Shown: positions 17,501 through 25,754, numbered from the stretch's first letter. The stretch is DNA of 33,438 bases from Rodentibacter trehalosifermentans (GCF_002000545.1 NZ_MLHL01000093.1:1-33438); one strand, 5' to 3'. Notes: a model not told the origin generated them from the sequence alone. Translations and numbers: made by a program.

Positions 17501-18042
17501 TTGCCGTCTCCATGATGGTGGTAGCCGCCGTGTGAATGGTTATGAGAATGGGCATGCCCATGTCCTTGTGCGGAATTGGCACGCAAGGCTTGGCTTAAAC
17601 GACGCTCGGCTTTTTTCGGATGAAAGCCTGCCGCTTGTAACCATTCAAACATTGGCTTGTCATAAGGTAGGGTGATTTCATCGCCATCTAGAAAAAGCGG
17701 TGAATGTTTGTTGCCGATTTCATAACAGGCGCGTGCCATTTCAGACAAGGTTTTCGGTGAAAGCACGATGACTTCGCTTGGCAAAATTTCGATGGCAATC
17801 ACCAATTCATCATCAATAAAGAGCACATCATCGTGTTTTAAACGTTGCCCTTCTTTGAGCAAACGAAATGCCACTTCACGCCCTGTGGTAGTAGCTTTTC
17901 GTAAAATATTACGTTCACTTTCATACCAGTGCAATGGCACGCGCTCAATGGTTTGTGTAGTGATTTTGCCTTCTTCACGAAGTGCGGTTAAATTTCCCAA
18001 AATATTTTCCATAATGGGCAGAATAGGGTTAAGAATTTTCAT
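17485..18042 (-). CDS. ureE: Urease accessory nickel metallochaperone UreE
   Basis: This 185-residue protein is the nickel-binding metallochaperone of urease assembly. The N-terminal peptide-binding domain contains ERVPLHWYESERNILRK and GREVAFRLLKEGQ. The C-terminal metal-binding domain contains YEIGNKHSPLFLDGDEI and ends in a His-rich tail with alternating HAHSHNHSHGGYHHHGDG, as in enteric and Haemophilus UreE. The start codon lies inside the end of the DinD-like gene (14-bp overlap, 18029-18042), and the end overlaps ureF by 16 bp. A USS with the full AAGTGCGGTTAAATTT extension is in the coding region (17980-17995). Confidence 0.95.
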   Translation of the reverse strand: MKILNPILPIMENILGNLTALREEGKITTQTIERVPLHWYESERNILRKATTTGREVAFRLLKEGQRLKHDDVLFIDDELVIAIEILPSEVIVLSPKTLSEMARACYEIGNKHSPLFLDGDEITLPYDKPMFEWLQAAGFHPKKAERRLSQALRANSAQGHGHAHSHNHSHGGYHHHGDGKWHQH

Positions 18043-18895
18043 TGTTGTCTTCTGTTTTAGGTAATGTTTTCACTTTTTCAGCTAATTGTTTTTCTGTTCG
18101 TTTTACTTTTCGCTCGAGTTTTTGCAAATCAGGCTCAGCAGGCAATGCCTCAGGTTTTATACCTCGTTGCCCCAGCATTTCCCGAATGGTTTTATTGTTT
18201 TGTATATGTTCAATCGTAATCGTATCTTCACCTTGTAAATTAGCTTGTTGCGTATTGTGATTGGTTATCTCTGTCGCAAGTTGCTTGGCGGCGATGGTGA
18301 GTGTTGGTAAGAAATCGGCTAATGCTCTGCCTTTCGGTATTTCATATTTTTCTTTCATGGCTTGAGTAGAAAATCCGCCAAAAAGAGCATTATCGCCTTT
18401 TGAACGAATTCGACCAAATCCGGCATCATCAACACCCCGTTCATAAAGAATTTGTGAAAGCACTTTTTCAGATTCTCTTAGGCGTTCACGAGCCTCTAAT
18501 CGTGCATGCAATTGCATTCTCTCTTCAATCAGCTCCTGTTTCCTTGTTTGCACGGCAAAATAACCTTGTGCAAAAGCAATTTCAGGTTTTCTTGGATCAC
18601 CATTTTGCGCAATTAAATAACAGGCATAGCGAGTGAGCATAAAATCATCAATTTTTCGTTGCCCACCTTTCCCAATATCGATCATTTTCGTGACGCCACG
18701 AAAATGATCAGAAGCCTTATAACCACTGGCTTCACAAGAATCTACAGCCCGCTGAATAGCAATTTTAAAATTTTCCCAACGGGTGTATCCGAGATGAGGT
18801 TGTAGATCTCGGGCATACCAAAATTCAATATGTTGATCTAACCGTTGCAGGAGACCTTCTAATGTTGATTGTAATAACTGTAATTGCGGATCCAT
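18029..18895 (-). CDS. dinD: DinD-like DNA-damage-inducible protein inside the urease operon
   Basis: This 288-residue protein resembles DinD of E. coli (274 residues), an SOS-induced protein reported to disassemble or inhibit RecA filaments. Shared features are FWYARDLQPHLGYTRWENF (about residues 23-41), SDHFRGVTKMIDIG, the strongly conserved RYACYLIAQNGDPRKPEIA (about 89-107), YFAVQTRKQEL, LFGGF near residue 173 and the IREMLGQRGIKPEALP block near 237. A charged, probably helical tail runs from about 255 to the end. It lies between ureC and ureE, where relatives have no gene, and its last codons overlap the ureE start, so ureE translation may depend on it. No LexA-type CTG-N10-CAG site is apparent in the 163 bp upstream. 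A GAGG Shine-Dalgarno precedes the ATG. The role in this setting is unknown. Confidence 0.85.
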   Translation of the reverse strand: MDPQLQLLQSTLEGLLQRLDQHIEFWYARDLQPHLGYTRWENFKIAIQRAVDSCEASGYKASDHFRGVTKMIDIGKGGQRKIDDFMLTRYACYLIAQNGDPRKPEIAFAQGYFAVQTRKQELIEERMQLHARLEARERLRESEKVLSQILYERGVDDAGFGRIRSKGDNALFGGFSTQAMKEKYEIPKGRALADFLPTLTIAAKQLATEITNHNTQQANLQGEDTITIEHIQNNKTIREMLGQRGIKPEALPAEPDLQKLERKVKRTEKQLAEKVKTLPKTEDNNENS

Positions 18896-19031
18896 GTTTA
18901 TTCCTCGTTAAATGTAAAACAATGCAACATCCTAATAAAAGTGCTATTTAAAATCAGAAAAACCTTTTATTTTCTCGAGTGAGATCACAATTTTTGGCCT
19001 AGGGTATAACAGATTACTGCTTACCCATCGT

Positions 19032-19052
19032 TCCAGCCCCTTTGGGGCTGGA
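19032..19052. other. GC-rich hairpin between ureC and the dinD-like gene
   Basis: A perfect 9-bp stem, TCCAGCCCC (19032-19040) with GGGGCTGGA (19044-19052), and a 3-base loop begins six bases after the ureC stop codon. On the operon strand no T run follows, so it is not a classic terminator there and may be a partial terminator, processing or stabilising element. On the plus strand it is followed by GTTTTGTT, so it could stop antisense transcription. Confidence 0.75.
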
Positions 19053-19058
19053 GTTTTG

Positions 19059-20777
19059 TTAGAACATAAAATACCGCTGTGCCAATGGCACTTTTTCTGC
19101 CGGCTCACAGGTGATAAGTTCGCCATCAAGTCGTACTTCGTAGCGTTCGGGATCGACTGTGATTTCAGGTGTGGCATCATTATGTACCAAATCTTTTTTG
19201 CCAATGTTTCGACAGCCTTTCACGGCAATCAGCTCTTTTTCTAAGCCGTATTGGGCTTGAATATCCGCTTGTTGAGCCGCTTTTGAAACAAACACGACCG
19301 CGGTTTTGGCCGTCGCTTTGCCTTGGTTACCGAACATAGGACGATAGAACACCGGCTGTGGAGTAGGGATTGAGGCATTAGGATCGCCCATTTTGGCATA
19401 ACTGATAAAACCTTTTTTGATAACGGTTTCGGGTTTCACACCAAAAAACATGGGTTTCCACAATACGATATCGGCAATTTTACCCACTTCTAATGAACCC
19501 ACATGATCTGCAATGCCGTGAGCAATCGCCGGGTTTAGCGTATATTTGGCAATATAGCGTTTGATGCGGAAATTATCATTGCCCTCTGAACCTAATACGC
19601 CACGCTGAGCTTTCATTTTATCTGCCGTTTGCCAAGTGCGGGTCACCACCTCACCGATACGTCCCATGGCTTGCGAGTCGGAACTCATAATGGAGAACAC
19701 GCCGATATCGTGCAAAATATCTTCAGCTGCAATGGTTTCCGGACGGATACGGCTATCAGCGAAGGCTACATCTTCCGGCACCCGCTTGTCTAAATGATGG
19801 CAAACCATCAACATATCCAAGTGCTCGTCAATGGTATTGACGGTAAACGGACGGGTGGGATTGGTCGAAGCCGGAAGAACATTGGGATACATGGCTGCTT
19901 TGATAATATCCGGCGCATGCCCACCGCCGGCGCCTTCTGTATGGAAAGTATGGATAACACGCCCGTTAATGGCTTTCATGGTTTCTTCTAAAAAGCCACT
20001 TTCGTTGAGGGTATCGGTATGGATTGCCACTTGCACATCCATTTCATCTGCTACTTTTAATGCGGCATCAATCACCGCAGGCGTTGCGCCCCAGTCTTCA
20101 TGAATTTTTAAACCCAATGCACCGGCACGGATCTGTTCTCTTAAGGGATCAAGGGTAGAGCAGTTACCTTTACCAAAAAAGCCCACATTAACCGGCAATG
20201 CTTCAGCGGCTTGGAACATTCGCTGTAAATTCCATGCGCCCGGTGTGCAAGTGGTGGCATGTGTGCCATCTGCCGGGCCTGTACCGCCGCCAATTAAAGT
20301 CGTCGTACCATTTTCAAGGGCGTGTTGGGCTTGTTGTGGGCAGATAAAGTGGATATGAGTATCAATTCCGCCTGCGGTAGCGATTAAATTTGCACCATTG
20401 TGCACTTCGGTACTCGCACCGATGATCATAGTTGGGGTTACGCCCTCCATAGTATCAGGATTTCCCGCTTGTCCAATTCCCACGATACGCCCGTCACGAA
20501 TACCAATATCCGCTTTGATAATGCCGAGTTTGGCATCAATAATCATCACGTTGGTGATAACAAAATCTAATACATTCGGATTATCACGGGTTGCGCTGCC
20601 CGATTGTGCCATACCGTCACGCACACTTTTTCCGCCCCCAAACTTACATTCATCACCTTTTGTGAGCAAATCCTGCTCAATGGTTGCCCATAAATCAGTA
20701 TCACCTAAACGCACGCTATCGCCAACTGTGGGGCCAAATGTGGCAACATATTGTGCTCTTGGAATGTTTAATGCCAT
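19059..20777 (-). CDS. ureC: Urease alpha subunit (catalytic)
   Basis: This 572-residue protein is the catalytic subunit of urease, which hydrolyses urea to ammonia and carbamate at a di-nickel centre. Seen in order are [20 protein letters not shown] (N-terminal), the [14 protein letters not shown] nickel ligands (about residue 135), GLKIHEDWG with the lysine that is carbamylated to bridge the nickels (about 220), the [16 protein letters not shown] block, and the flap [22 protein letters not shown] with the catalytic His (about 325). All expected active-site residues appear present. The downstream neighbour ureE is separated from it by a hairpin and the DinD-like gene. ureB ends 11 bp upstream. 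Confidence 0.98.
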   Translation of the reverse strand: MALNIPRAQYVATFGPTVGDSVRLGDTDLWATIEQDLLTKGDECKFGGGKSVRDGMAQSGSATRDNPNVLDFVITNVMIIDAKLGIIKADIGIRDGRIVGIGQAGNPDTMEGVTPTMIIGASTEVHNGANLIATAGGIDTHIHFICPQQAQHALENGTTTLIGGGTGPADGTHATTCTPGAWNLQRMFQAAEALPVNVGFFGKGNCSTLDPLREQIRAGALGLKIHEDWGATPAVIDAALKVADEMDVQVAIHTDTLNESGFLEETMKAINGRVIHTFHTEGAGGGHAPDIIKAAMYPNVLPASTNPTRPFTVNTIDEHLDMLMVCHHLDKRVPEDVAFADSRIRPETIAAEDILHDIGVFSIMSSDSQAMGRIGEVVTRTWQTADKMKAQRGVLGSEGNDNFRIKRYIAKYTLNPAIAHGIADHVGSLEVGKIADIVLWKPMFFGVKPETVIKKGFISYAKMGDPNASIPTPQPVFYRPMFGNQGKATAKTAVVFVSKAAQQADIQAQYGLEKELIAVKGCRNIGKKDLVHNDATPEITVDPERYEVRLDGELITCEPAEKVPLAQRYFMF

Positions 20778-20788
20778 TGTTTTATTCC

Positions 20789-21094
20789 TTATAGTTTGCC
20801 GTCAATTTTGTTATGAAAGCCATAGATTATTTTGTTTCCGCCAAATTCTACGAGTTCTACGGTTTTCGCCTCACCCGGTTCAAAACGCACCGCATTGCCT
20901 GAGGGAACGTTTAAACGCATACCCCGTGCTAAAGTGCGGTCAAATTCAAGGGCATTATTGGTTTCAAAAAAGTGGTAATGAGAGCCGACCTGAATTGGGC
21001 GATCACCTTTATTTACCACATCAATTGTTACGGTTTTCCGCCCAACATTGGCGTGAATGTCACCGTTTGCTAATTTATATTCACCTGGAATCAT
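20789..21094 (-). CDS. ureB: Urease beta subunit
   Basis: This 101-residue protein is the small beta subunit of the three-chain bacterial urease. The sequence begins [19 protein letters not shown] and contains [18 protein letters not shown] and [17 protein letters not shown], all family hallmarks. Separate gamma and beta chains show this is the (alpha-beta-gamma)3 type, not the fused Helicobacter type. An AGGAA sequence serves as ribosome-binding site. An unusually long 84-bp gap separates it from ureA. A USS is at 20932-20940 in the coding region. Confidence 0.97.
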   Translation of the reverse strand: MIPGEYKLANGDIHANVGRKTVTIDVVNKGDRPIQVGSHYHFFETNNALEFDRTLARGMRLNVPSGNAVRFEPGEAKTVELVEFGGNKIIYGFHNKIDGKL

Positions 21095-21178
21095 TTCAAA
21101 TTATTCCTGTATTTTTTATGAAAAATCAACCATTTGCATGCGTGGATTTAAAGTCCATACAGCCTACGGTGAAGAGGA

Positions 21179-21481
21179 TTATCGAATTGGGTTATGCACC
21201 GTTACTAACTTGGTGCCATCGGGAAATGTTGCCTCAATTTGTACTTCATCAACCATTTCGGGAATACCTTCCATTACATCATCGACGGTTAACAGGGTAG
21301 CACCATATTCCATCACTTCAGCCACCGTCATACCATCACGGGCTGCTTCTTGCAAGTGGTTTGCGATGTAGGCGATAGACTCCGGATAGTTTAATTTGAC
21401 GCCACGGGCTTTGCGTTTTGCCGCCAGTTCCCCGGCAAGAAAAAGCATGAGTTTTTCTTGTTCTCTTGATGTTAAATGCAT
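21179..21481 (-). CDS. ureA: Urease gamma subunit
   Basis: This 100-residue protein is the gamma chain of urease. It starts [20 protein letters not shown] and contains [16 protein letters not shown] and [20 protein letters not shown], all typical of UreA. AAGGTCACT before the ATG provides a ribosome-binding site. The urea transporter gene ends 15 bp upstream on the same strand, so the transporter and structural genes are probably one transcript. Confidence 0.97.
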   Translation of the reverse strand: MHLTSREQEKLMLFLAGELAAKRKARGVKLNYPESIAYIANHLQEAARDGMTVAEVMEYGATLLTVDDVMEGIPEMVDEVQIEATFPDGTKLVTVHNPIR

Positions 21482-21496
21482 AGTGACCTTCTTTTA

Positions 21497-22396
21497 TTAT
21501 GGATTAAATAAATGACTGAATTTTTTTAAGCTGACTTTGCGGTGATCGATTTTACTTTTAGTCCATCGCACCAGCCAAGCCGCTACAATAAAGCCGATAG
21601 TATAAGGAGGCAGGCCAATTTTGGCTACACCAAATTGAATGAAAATAGCCAGAATAATACCGATAGTGATATAAACAAAATCACGTAATCGTCTGCCGGC
21701 AAAAGCACAGGCAACTAAAATGGCGGAGAAGCTATAAATACCATTGGCCAGCTGGTTCGGTTCGATATCAAAAAGACAATCGGCGATAAATGAGCTGATG
21801 ATGGAGGCGGTCATCCCCCAAAGGGCGGCAATGGGTGAGCTCAGCGCAATGGCGATAAATAAAAGCAATCCAGTGACGAGGCTTACGCCAAAGTTGACCT
21901 CTGCCCAAGCATAAAAAGGTTGTTTGATAGATTCTAAGGTCGTGGTGTGATCGGCGAGTGCCGGTGTGGTTTGCCATAAACCGAATAAACCAATTTGTGA
22001 GATGCCCCAGCAAAAAATCCAACAGGTGAGAACAAAAGGAAAAGTATAGGCGACCCAATTTCTTTTGGTAAATTCCCGCATAATCAGAGTTGAGACAACT
22101 GAGCTGATAACCCCTAATAGAAAAATAAGAAATGAAACCCCGTTTAACCCAAAGGTGAACATGGTACACATAAAGGCAAGGCTGGCATTGAAACCATATA
22201 AGCCTTGCTTGATTTCCTCTTTCGGATAATTGAGTTTTATCGCCGTTAATGTGCCGATGATTGAACCCAATAAACAACCGATACCGAGTGCCCAATGGCT
22301 GAAAAACATCGCAATGCAGATAATCAGTCCCGATAAACCGTTTTCTTGTAAAAAAATTTGTCCGATTCCGACAAGGGCAACTTTTATAAACTGCAT
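21497..22396 (-). CDS. Urea transporter (UT family)
   Basis: This 299-residue, highly hydrophobic protein has about ten membrane segments and belongs to the urea transporter family of passive urea channels. Family features include the two related halves, each with a selectivity-filter type segment: GLYGFNASLAFMCTMFTFGL (about residues 67-86) and NGIYSFSAILVACAF (about 217-231). It is placed at the head of the urease operon, as in Actinobacillus pleuropneumoniae, where a urea transporter gene lies near the urease genes. It would let urea enter the cytoplasm at low external concentration. A strong AGGAGGT Shine-Dalgarno (22404-22410) lies seven bases from the ATG, with a complementary sequence upstream that may hide it. 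No nickel or cobalt transporter genes are in the window. Confidence 0.88.
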   Translation of the reverse strand: MQFIKVALVGIGQIFLQENGLSGLIICIAMFFSHWALGIGCLLGSIIGTLTAIKLNYPKEEIKQGLYGFNASLAFMCTMFTFGLNGVSFLIFLLGVISSVVSTLIMREFTKRNWVAYTFPFVLTCWIFCWGISQIGLFGLWQTTPALADHTTTLESIKQPFYAWAEVNFGVSLVTGLLLFIAIALSSPIAALWGMTASIISSFIADCLFDIEPNQLANGIYSFSAILVACAFAGRRLRDFVYITIGIILAIFIQFGVAKIGLPPYTIGFIVAAWLVRWTKSKIDHRKVSLKKFSHLFNP

Positions 22397-22404
22397 AAAA
22401 AATA

Positions 22405-22443
22405 CCTCCTAAAAAATAATTTTCTTACAGTTTAAGAAGGAGG
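22405..22443 (-). promoter_or_regulatory. Possible Shine-Dalgarno-sequestering hairpin before the urea transporter
   Basis: On the operon strand the leader contains CCTCCT (22443-22438), then an inner inverted repeat TCTTA (22437-22433) with TAAGA (22427-22423), then an A/T-rich run, then AGGAGG (22410-22405), which is the ribosome-binding site of the transporter. CCTCCT is exactly complementary to AGGAGG, so an mRNA structure could close the ribosome-binding site. The pairing is seen in the sequence. Regulation is inferred. The rest of 22444-22566 is very A/T-rich with several possible -10 boxes and probably holds the operon promoter. Confidence 0.5.
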
Positions 22444-22566
22444 AGATTCGCTTAAAAGTTTTTCGAGTGAAGTTTTAAACAAAATCAATTAATTTAATAT
22501 TTTTTATAAAATTCTTTATTATTTTTAAATAACATCTAAAGTTGTTTCAATTTTTGTGATGAGACA

Positions 22567-22593
22567 AAAAAGCGCATACAAGATGCGCTTTTT
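22567..22593. terminator. Rho-independent terminator after aspC
   Basis: An 11-bp stem, AAAAAGCGCAT (22567-22577) with ATGCGCTTTTT (22583-22593), has a 5-base loop. On the minus strand the T run follows the stem directly, 15 bases past the aspC stop codon. It separates aspC from the urease operon, which reads in the same direction. Confidence 0.9.
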
Positions 22594-22608
22594 GTTTTTA
22601 ATGATAGA

Positions 22609-23799
22609 TTAAAGCACCTTCACAATACTTTCACATAAATAACGGATGTTATCTTCAGTAATGCCTGCCACATTAATGCGACCTGAACGCACGGCATAAA
22701 TCGCAAATTCTTCTTTTAAGCGATCTACTTGTTCCGCAGTTAAACCACTGAAGGAGAACATACCATTTTGTTCAATTATAAAACTGAAATCTTGTTGTGC
22801 GCCGTACTCTTTTAATAATTGCACAAATAAATGGCGCATTTTTTTGATTCGTTCACGCATTTCGGTGAGTTCATCATCCCAAGATTGGCGAAGTTGCGGA
22901 TCGCTTAATACTTGTGTTACTGTCGCCGCACCGTGAGAGGCCGGGTTAGAGTAGAGCGTACGGATAATGGATTTCACTTGAGTTAATGCGGTTGAGGCAA
23001 TCTCTGAATTTTCCGCCACTAAGGTGAAAGCGCCTACCCGTTCATTATATAAACCGAAGTTTTTAGAGAAAGAGCTGGCGACAAGTAATTCCTTGTGATT
23101 TTTGGCAAAGGTGCGTAAGCCAAGGGCATCTTCATCTAATCCGTTTGCTAAACCTTGGTAGGCAAAATCAAATAAAGGTAACCAGCCATTTTTAGCAGAA
23201 AGATCTGCCAGTTGTTTCCATTGTTCCGGGGTTGGGTCGATACCGGTCGGGTTGTGGCAGCAACCGTGAAGAAGCACCACGTCTCCTTCATTGGCGTTGC
23301 TTAAATCAGCGATTAAATTATCCCAATCAAGCTTTTTATTTTCTGCATCGTAGTAGCGGTATTCACGAATAGTCATCCCCACTGCATTGAAAATCGCATT
23401 ATGGTTTGGCCAAGTCGGTGTGCTGATCCACACATTCTGTGCTTTGGTTTGGCGTTTCACAAATTCAGCGGCAATGCGTAATGCACCGGTTCCACCAAGG
23501 CTTTGCACGGTTCTGGCACGTTGTTGTTTCACCACATCACTGTCTGCACCAAAAAGAAGCACTTGGGTTAAGCGGTTATATTCTGCGATACCGTCAATAG
23601 TGAGGTAATTTTTGGTATTTTCTTTGTCCAGTAAGCGTTTTTCCGCTTCTTTGACTGCGCGCATAATCGGTGTAGCACCTTGCGCATCTTTATAGACGCC
23701 GATGCCAAGGTTGATTTTATTCGCGCGGGTTTCGGATTTGAATGCTTCGCCTAAGCCAAGAATCGGATCGGCAGGAGCGGCTTTGATATTTTCAAACAT
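22609..23799 (-). CDS. aspC: Aromatic/aspartate aminotransferase (AspC type)
   Basis: This 396-residue class I PLP-dependent aminotransferase interconverts aspartate and 2-oxoglutarate with oxaloacetate and glutamate. It matches the AspC/TyrB family from end to end: [50 protein letters not shown], the [13 protein letters not shown] active-site segment, [15 protein letters not shown], and the PLP-lysine motif [16 protein letters not shown] (Lys about residue 245). Near the end SGRINVAGI carries the substrate-carboxylate-binding Arg. Broad specificity (aromatic amino acids) cannot be excluded. A good promoter and an AAGGAAA ribosome-binding region precede it, and a terminator follows. Confidence 0.95.
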   Translation of the reverse strand: MFENIKAAPADPILGLGEAFKSETRANKINLGIGVYKDAQGATPIMRAVKEAEKRLLDKENTKNYLTIDGIAEYNRLTQVLLFGADSDVVKQQRARTVQSLGGTGALRIAAEFVKRQTKAQNVWISTPTWPNHNAIFNAVGMTIREYRYYDAENKKLDWDNLIADLSNANEGDVVLLHGCCHNPTGIDPTPEQWKQLADLSAKNGWLPLFDFAYQGLANGLDEDALGLRTFAKNHKELLVASSFSKNFGLYNERVGAFTLVAENSEIASTALTQVKSIIRTLYSNPASHGAATVTQVLSDPQLRQSWDDELTEMRERIKKMRHLFVQLLKEYGAQQDFSFIIEQNGMFSFSGLTAEQVDRLKEEFAIYAVRSGRINVAGITEDNIRYLCESIVKVL

Positions 23800-23834
23800 A
23801 GTGTTTTCCTTTTTAATGGGATGAAATTGATCGT

Positions 23835-23863
23835 TTTATACTGCAACCCTTGAGGTTTAGCAA
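23835..23863 (-). promoter_or_regulatory. aspC promoter
   Basis: On the minus strand the -35 box TTGCTA (plus 23858-23863) and -10 box TATAAA (plus 23835-23840) are separated by 17 bases. They lie about 36-64 bp upstream of the aspC start, on the aspC side of the purK terminator. Confidence 0.6.
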
Positions 23864-23883
23864 GTAAAAACACCATAAAAATA

Positions 23884-23927
23884 AACCGCACTTTTTTATT
23901 TTGAAAATGACATCAAAAAGTGCGGTT
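23884..23927. terminator. Terminator formed by an inverted USS pair, after purK
   Basis: AACCGCACTTTTT (23884-23896) and AAAAAGTGCGGTT (23915-23927) form a 13-bp stem with an 18-base loop, and each arm carries a complete USS core. The hairpin starts 11 bases past the purK stop codon and is followed on the minus strand by T-rich sequence. Paired inverted uptake sequences working as terminators are known in Haemophilus. Confidence 0.8.
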
Positions 23928-23937
23928 AAAAATGAAT

Positions 23938-25026
23938 TTATTTTAATTGTGCGAGCGTCCAATCTAAACCGGATTGATAATCTCCCGGCAAAGTATGACG
24001 AAGTTTTTCCAGTTGTTGAACGATAACGGATTTATCCGGGTGAGAAAGATTAATATGTCCGACTTTCCGCCCCGGGCGAACTTCTTTGCTATACCAATGA
24101 AGCTGGGCAAATGGGATGTTTAACCATTGTGGATGATGATCTGTGCCAATTAAATTCACCATCACACTCGGCGCAAAAGTTTCCAAATTTGGGGTAGGCA
24201 AATCCAACAACGCACGCAAATGTAACTCAAATTGGCTAATGGAACAGCCCAGTTGTGTCCAGTGCCCGCTGTTGTGTACTCGTGGAGCAAGCTCATTGAT
24301 CAGCAGTTTATCGCCCACCACAAAACATTCCATTGCCATCACACCCACATAATTGAGCCTATCCATAATTTTTCCCAACATTTCTTCCGCCTGAACCTGT
24401 TGGGCGGATTGTTGTGGGAAAGTGCTATCCATTACGCTATAACGTAAGATGCCATTTTGTTGAAGATTGTGTGTGACAGGGTAAAAGCGTTTTTCACTAT
24501 TTTTGAAACGTGCACCAACAATTGATACCTCATAATCAAAAGGAATAAATTTCTCCGCAATCACCTCACCGAATAAATCATCGGTAATCTCACTTTGGTT
24601 TTCCTTGGTGATAATCCATTGTCCTCGTCCGTCATAGCCACCGGTACGGCTTTTCACCACGACTTTTTCACCGATGTTTTGGAAAACTTCTTGCCATTGT
24701 TCTTTATTTTCCAACAGACTCCAAGGGGAGGTGGAGAGCCCCAGTTCATCTAACAGGGATTTTTGTGTTAAACGATCTGCCAATAAGCCAAAGATAGGTT
24801 GATTGACAAAATTTGGGTGGCTGCCGAGTAATTCGGTGAGGGGTGTTTTTTCCCAACGTTCAATTTCTGCGGTGATCACCGCATCTTTTGGTAAATCAAA
24901 AACAGGGGCGTTGAAGGCTAAAGGTTCTACTTGAATATCTAAAGGCGCACCGGCATAGCGGAGCATTCTGCCTAATTGACCGTTACCAAGCACATAAACC
25001 GTAGGATAGAGGGAGGATTGTTGCAT
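23938..25026 (-). CDS. purK: N5-carboxyaminoimidazole ribonucleotide synthase (PurK)
   Basis: This 362-residue ATP-grasp enzyme makes N5-CAIR from AIR, bicarbonate and ATP in purine synthesis, supplying the substrate for PurE. The N-terminus shows YVLGNGQLGRMLRYAGAP. ATP-grasp features follow: VVKSRTGGYDGRGQW (about residues 144-158), EKFIPFDYEVSIVGAR, AMECFVVGDKLLINELAPRVHNSGHWT (about 229-255, with the metal-binding Glu/Asn region) and a C-terminal KVGHINL segment. I chose the ATG at 25026 because GAGA lies at a suitable distance upstream and the conserved sequence begins close by. An ATG four codons earlier (25038) lacks a ribosome-binding site. The gene follows purE after about 70 bp with a hairpin in between. 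Confidence 0.94.
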   Translation of the reverse strand: MQQSSLYPTVYVLGNGQLGRMLRYAGAPLDIQVEPLAFNAPVFDLPKDAVITAEIERWEKTPLTELLGSHPNFVNQPIFGLLADRLTQKSLLDELGLSTSPWSLLENKEQWQEVFQNIGEKVVVKSRTGGYDGRGQWIITKENQSEITDDLFGEVIAEKFIPFDYEVSIVGARFKNSEKRFYPVTHNLQQNGILRYSVMDSTFPQQSAQQVQAEEMLGKIMDRLNYVGVMAMECFVVGDKLLINELAPRVHNSGHWTQLGCSISQFELHLRALLDLPTPNLETFAPSVMVNLIGTDHHPQWLNIPFAQLHWYSKEVRPGRKVGHINLSHPDKSVIVQQLEKLRHTLPGDYQSGLDWTLAQLK

Positions 25027-25058
25027 ATTATTTCTCATTAAAAATCATCGAAAAAACA

Positions 25059-25083
25059 ACCGCACTTTAATTAAAAGTGCGGT
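25059..25083. terminator. Inverted USS pair forming a terminator-like hairpin between purE and purK
   Basis: ACCGCACTTT (25059-25068) and AAAGTGCGGT (25074-25083) form a perfect 10-bp stem with a 5-base loop, and both arms are USS cores. On the minus strand it is followed by GTTTTTT, so it has the form of a Rho-independent terminator inside the purE-purK unit. It probably causes partial termination, or purK has its own promoter. Confidence 0.8.
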
Positions 25084-25098
25084 CAAATTTTTATGTTT

Positions 25099-25596
25099 TT
25101 ATACACGTGGGTCAGGATTGTCCAACACCACTTGCGTTTGTTTTTCACGGTAAGCCTGCAAACGGGAAAGTAAATCCTGATCCCAGGTTGCCAACATTTG
25201 TGCGGCAAGTAATGCCGCATTGGCTGCACCGGCAGGGCCGATAGCAAGGGTGCCTACAGGAATACCTTTTGGCATTTGCACAATAGAATGAAGACTGTCT
25301 ACACCGCTTAACATAGAACTTTTCACCGGCACACCTAGTACGGGAACTAAGGTTTTTGCCGCAAGCATACCCGGTAAATGTGCTGCACCGCCTGCACCGG
25401 CAATAATTACTTTATAACCGTTTTTCTGTGCATTTTCAGCAAAGGTGAAAAGTTTATCGGGGGTGCGGTGGGCAGAAACAATTTCAACGTGGTAAGGCAC
25501 ATTGAGTTCATCTAAAATTTGTGTGCTTTCTTGCATGGTTGCCCAATCACTTTTGGAGCCCATCACAATGGCAATTTGTGCTAGTGTTGCAGACAT
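25099..25596 (-). CDS. purE: N5-carboxyaminoimidazole ribonucleotide mutase (PurE, class I)
   Basis: This 165-residue enzyme converts N5-CAIR to CAIR in purine biosynthesis. The family signature is complete: IVMGSKSDW (residues about 10-18), [13 protein letters not shown] with the catalytic His (about 37-49), [17 protein letters not shown] (about 64-80), and [30 protein letters not shown]. Together with purK this indicates the bacterial two-step route. It reads away from pepN across a 158-bp shared upstream region that contains a PurR operator over its promoter. Confidence 0.96.
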   Translation of the reverse strand: MSATLAQIAIVMGSKSDWATMQESTQILDELNVPYHVEIVSAHRTPDKLFTFAENAQKNGYKVIIAGAGGAAHLPGMLAAKTLVPVLGVPVKSSMLSGVDSLHSIVQMPKGIPVGTLAIGPAGAANAALLAAQMLATWDQDLLSRLQAYREKQTQVVLDNPDPRV

Positions 25597-25630
25597 TTTT
25601 TACTCTTGAATGAAATTAAAAACGGTGCGT

Positions 25631-25660
25631 AGAATAGCATAATTCAACTTACTCAAGCAA
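25631..25660 (-). promoter_or_regulatory. purE promoter
   Basis: On the minus strand -35 TTGCTT (plus 25655-25660) and -10 TATTCT (plus 25631-25636) are separated by 18 bases. The -35 box lies inside the PurR operator, so repressor binding would block RNA polymerase. Confidence 0.65.
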
Positions 25661-25670
25661 ACGTTTGCTT
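25655..25670. promoter_or_regulatory. PurR operator upstream of purE
   Basis: The 16-bp sequence AAGCAAACGTTTGCTT is a perfect palindrome and matches the PurR box consensus (ACGCAAACGTTTGCGT) at 14 of 16 positions, with an intact GCAAACGTTTGC centre. It lies about 60 bp upstream of the purE start codon and overlaps the -35 box, so purine-dependent repression of purE (and purK) is expected. Confidence 0.9.
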
Positions 25671-25754
25671 AGGCGTTAGGAGAGAAAATTCCATTGCAAC
25701 TTTTGCTTTAAAATCATATCCTAATGGGCAATTTTTTCTTGAAAAGGGCCAATT

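Noticed and set aside
18896-19030. Possible LexA (SOS) or CRP site upstream of the DinD-like gene
   Set aside because: No CTG-N10-CAG pattern is visible. TTGTGATCTCACTCGAG has only one good CRP half-site, so neither can be supported.
18944-19204. 86-codon open frame across the ureC end and the intergenic hairpin
   Set aside because: It overlaps ureC in another frame, shows no recognisable protein and has no ribosome-binding site.
20398-21300. 300-codon open frame on the plus strand opposite ureA, ureB and ureC
   Set aside because: It is antisense to three clear urease genes. Its length follows from the codon bias of the real genes, and the translation resembles no known protein.
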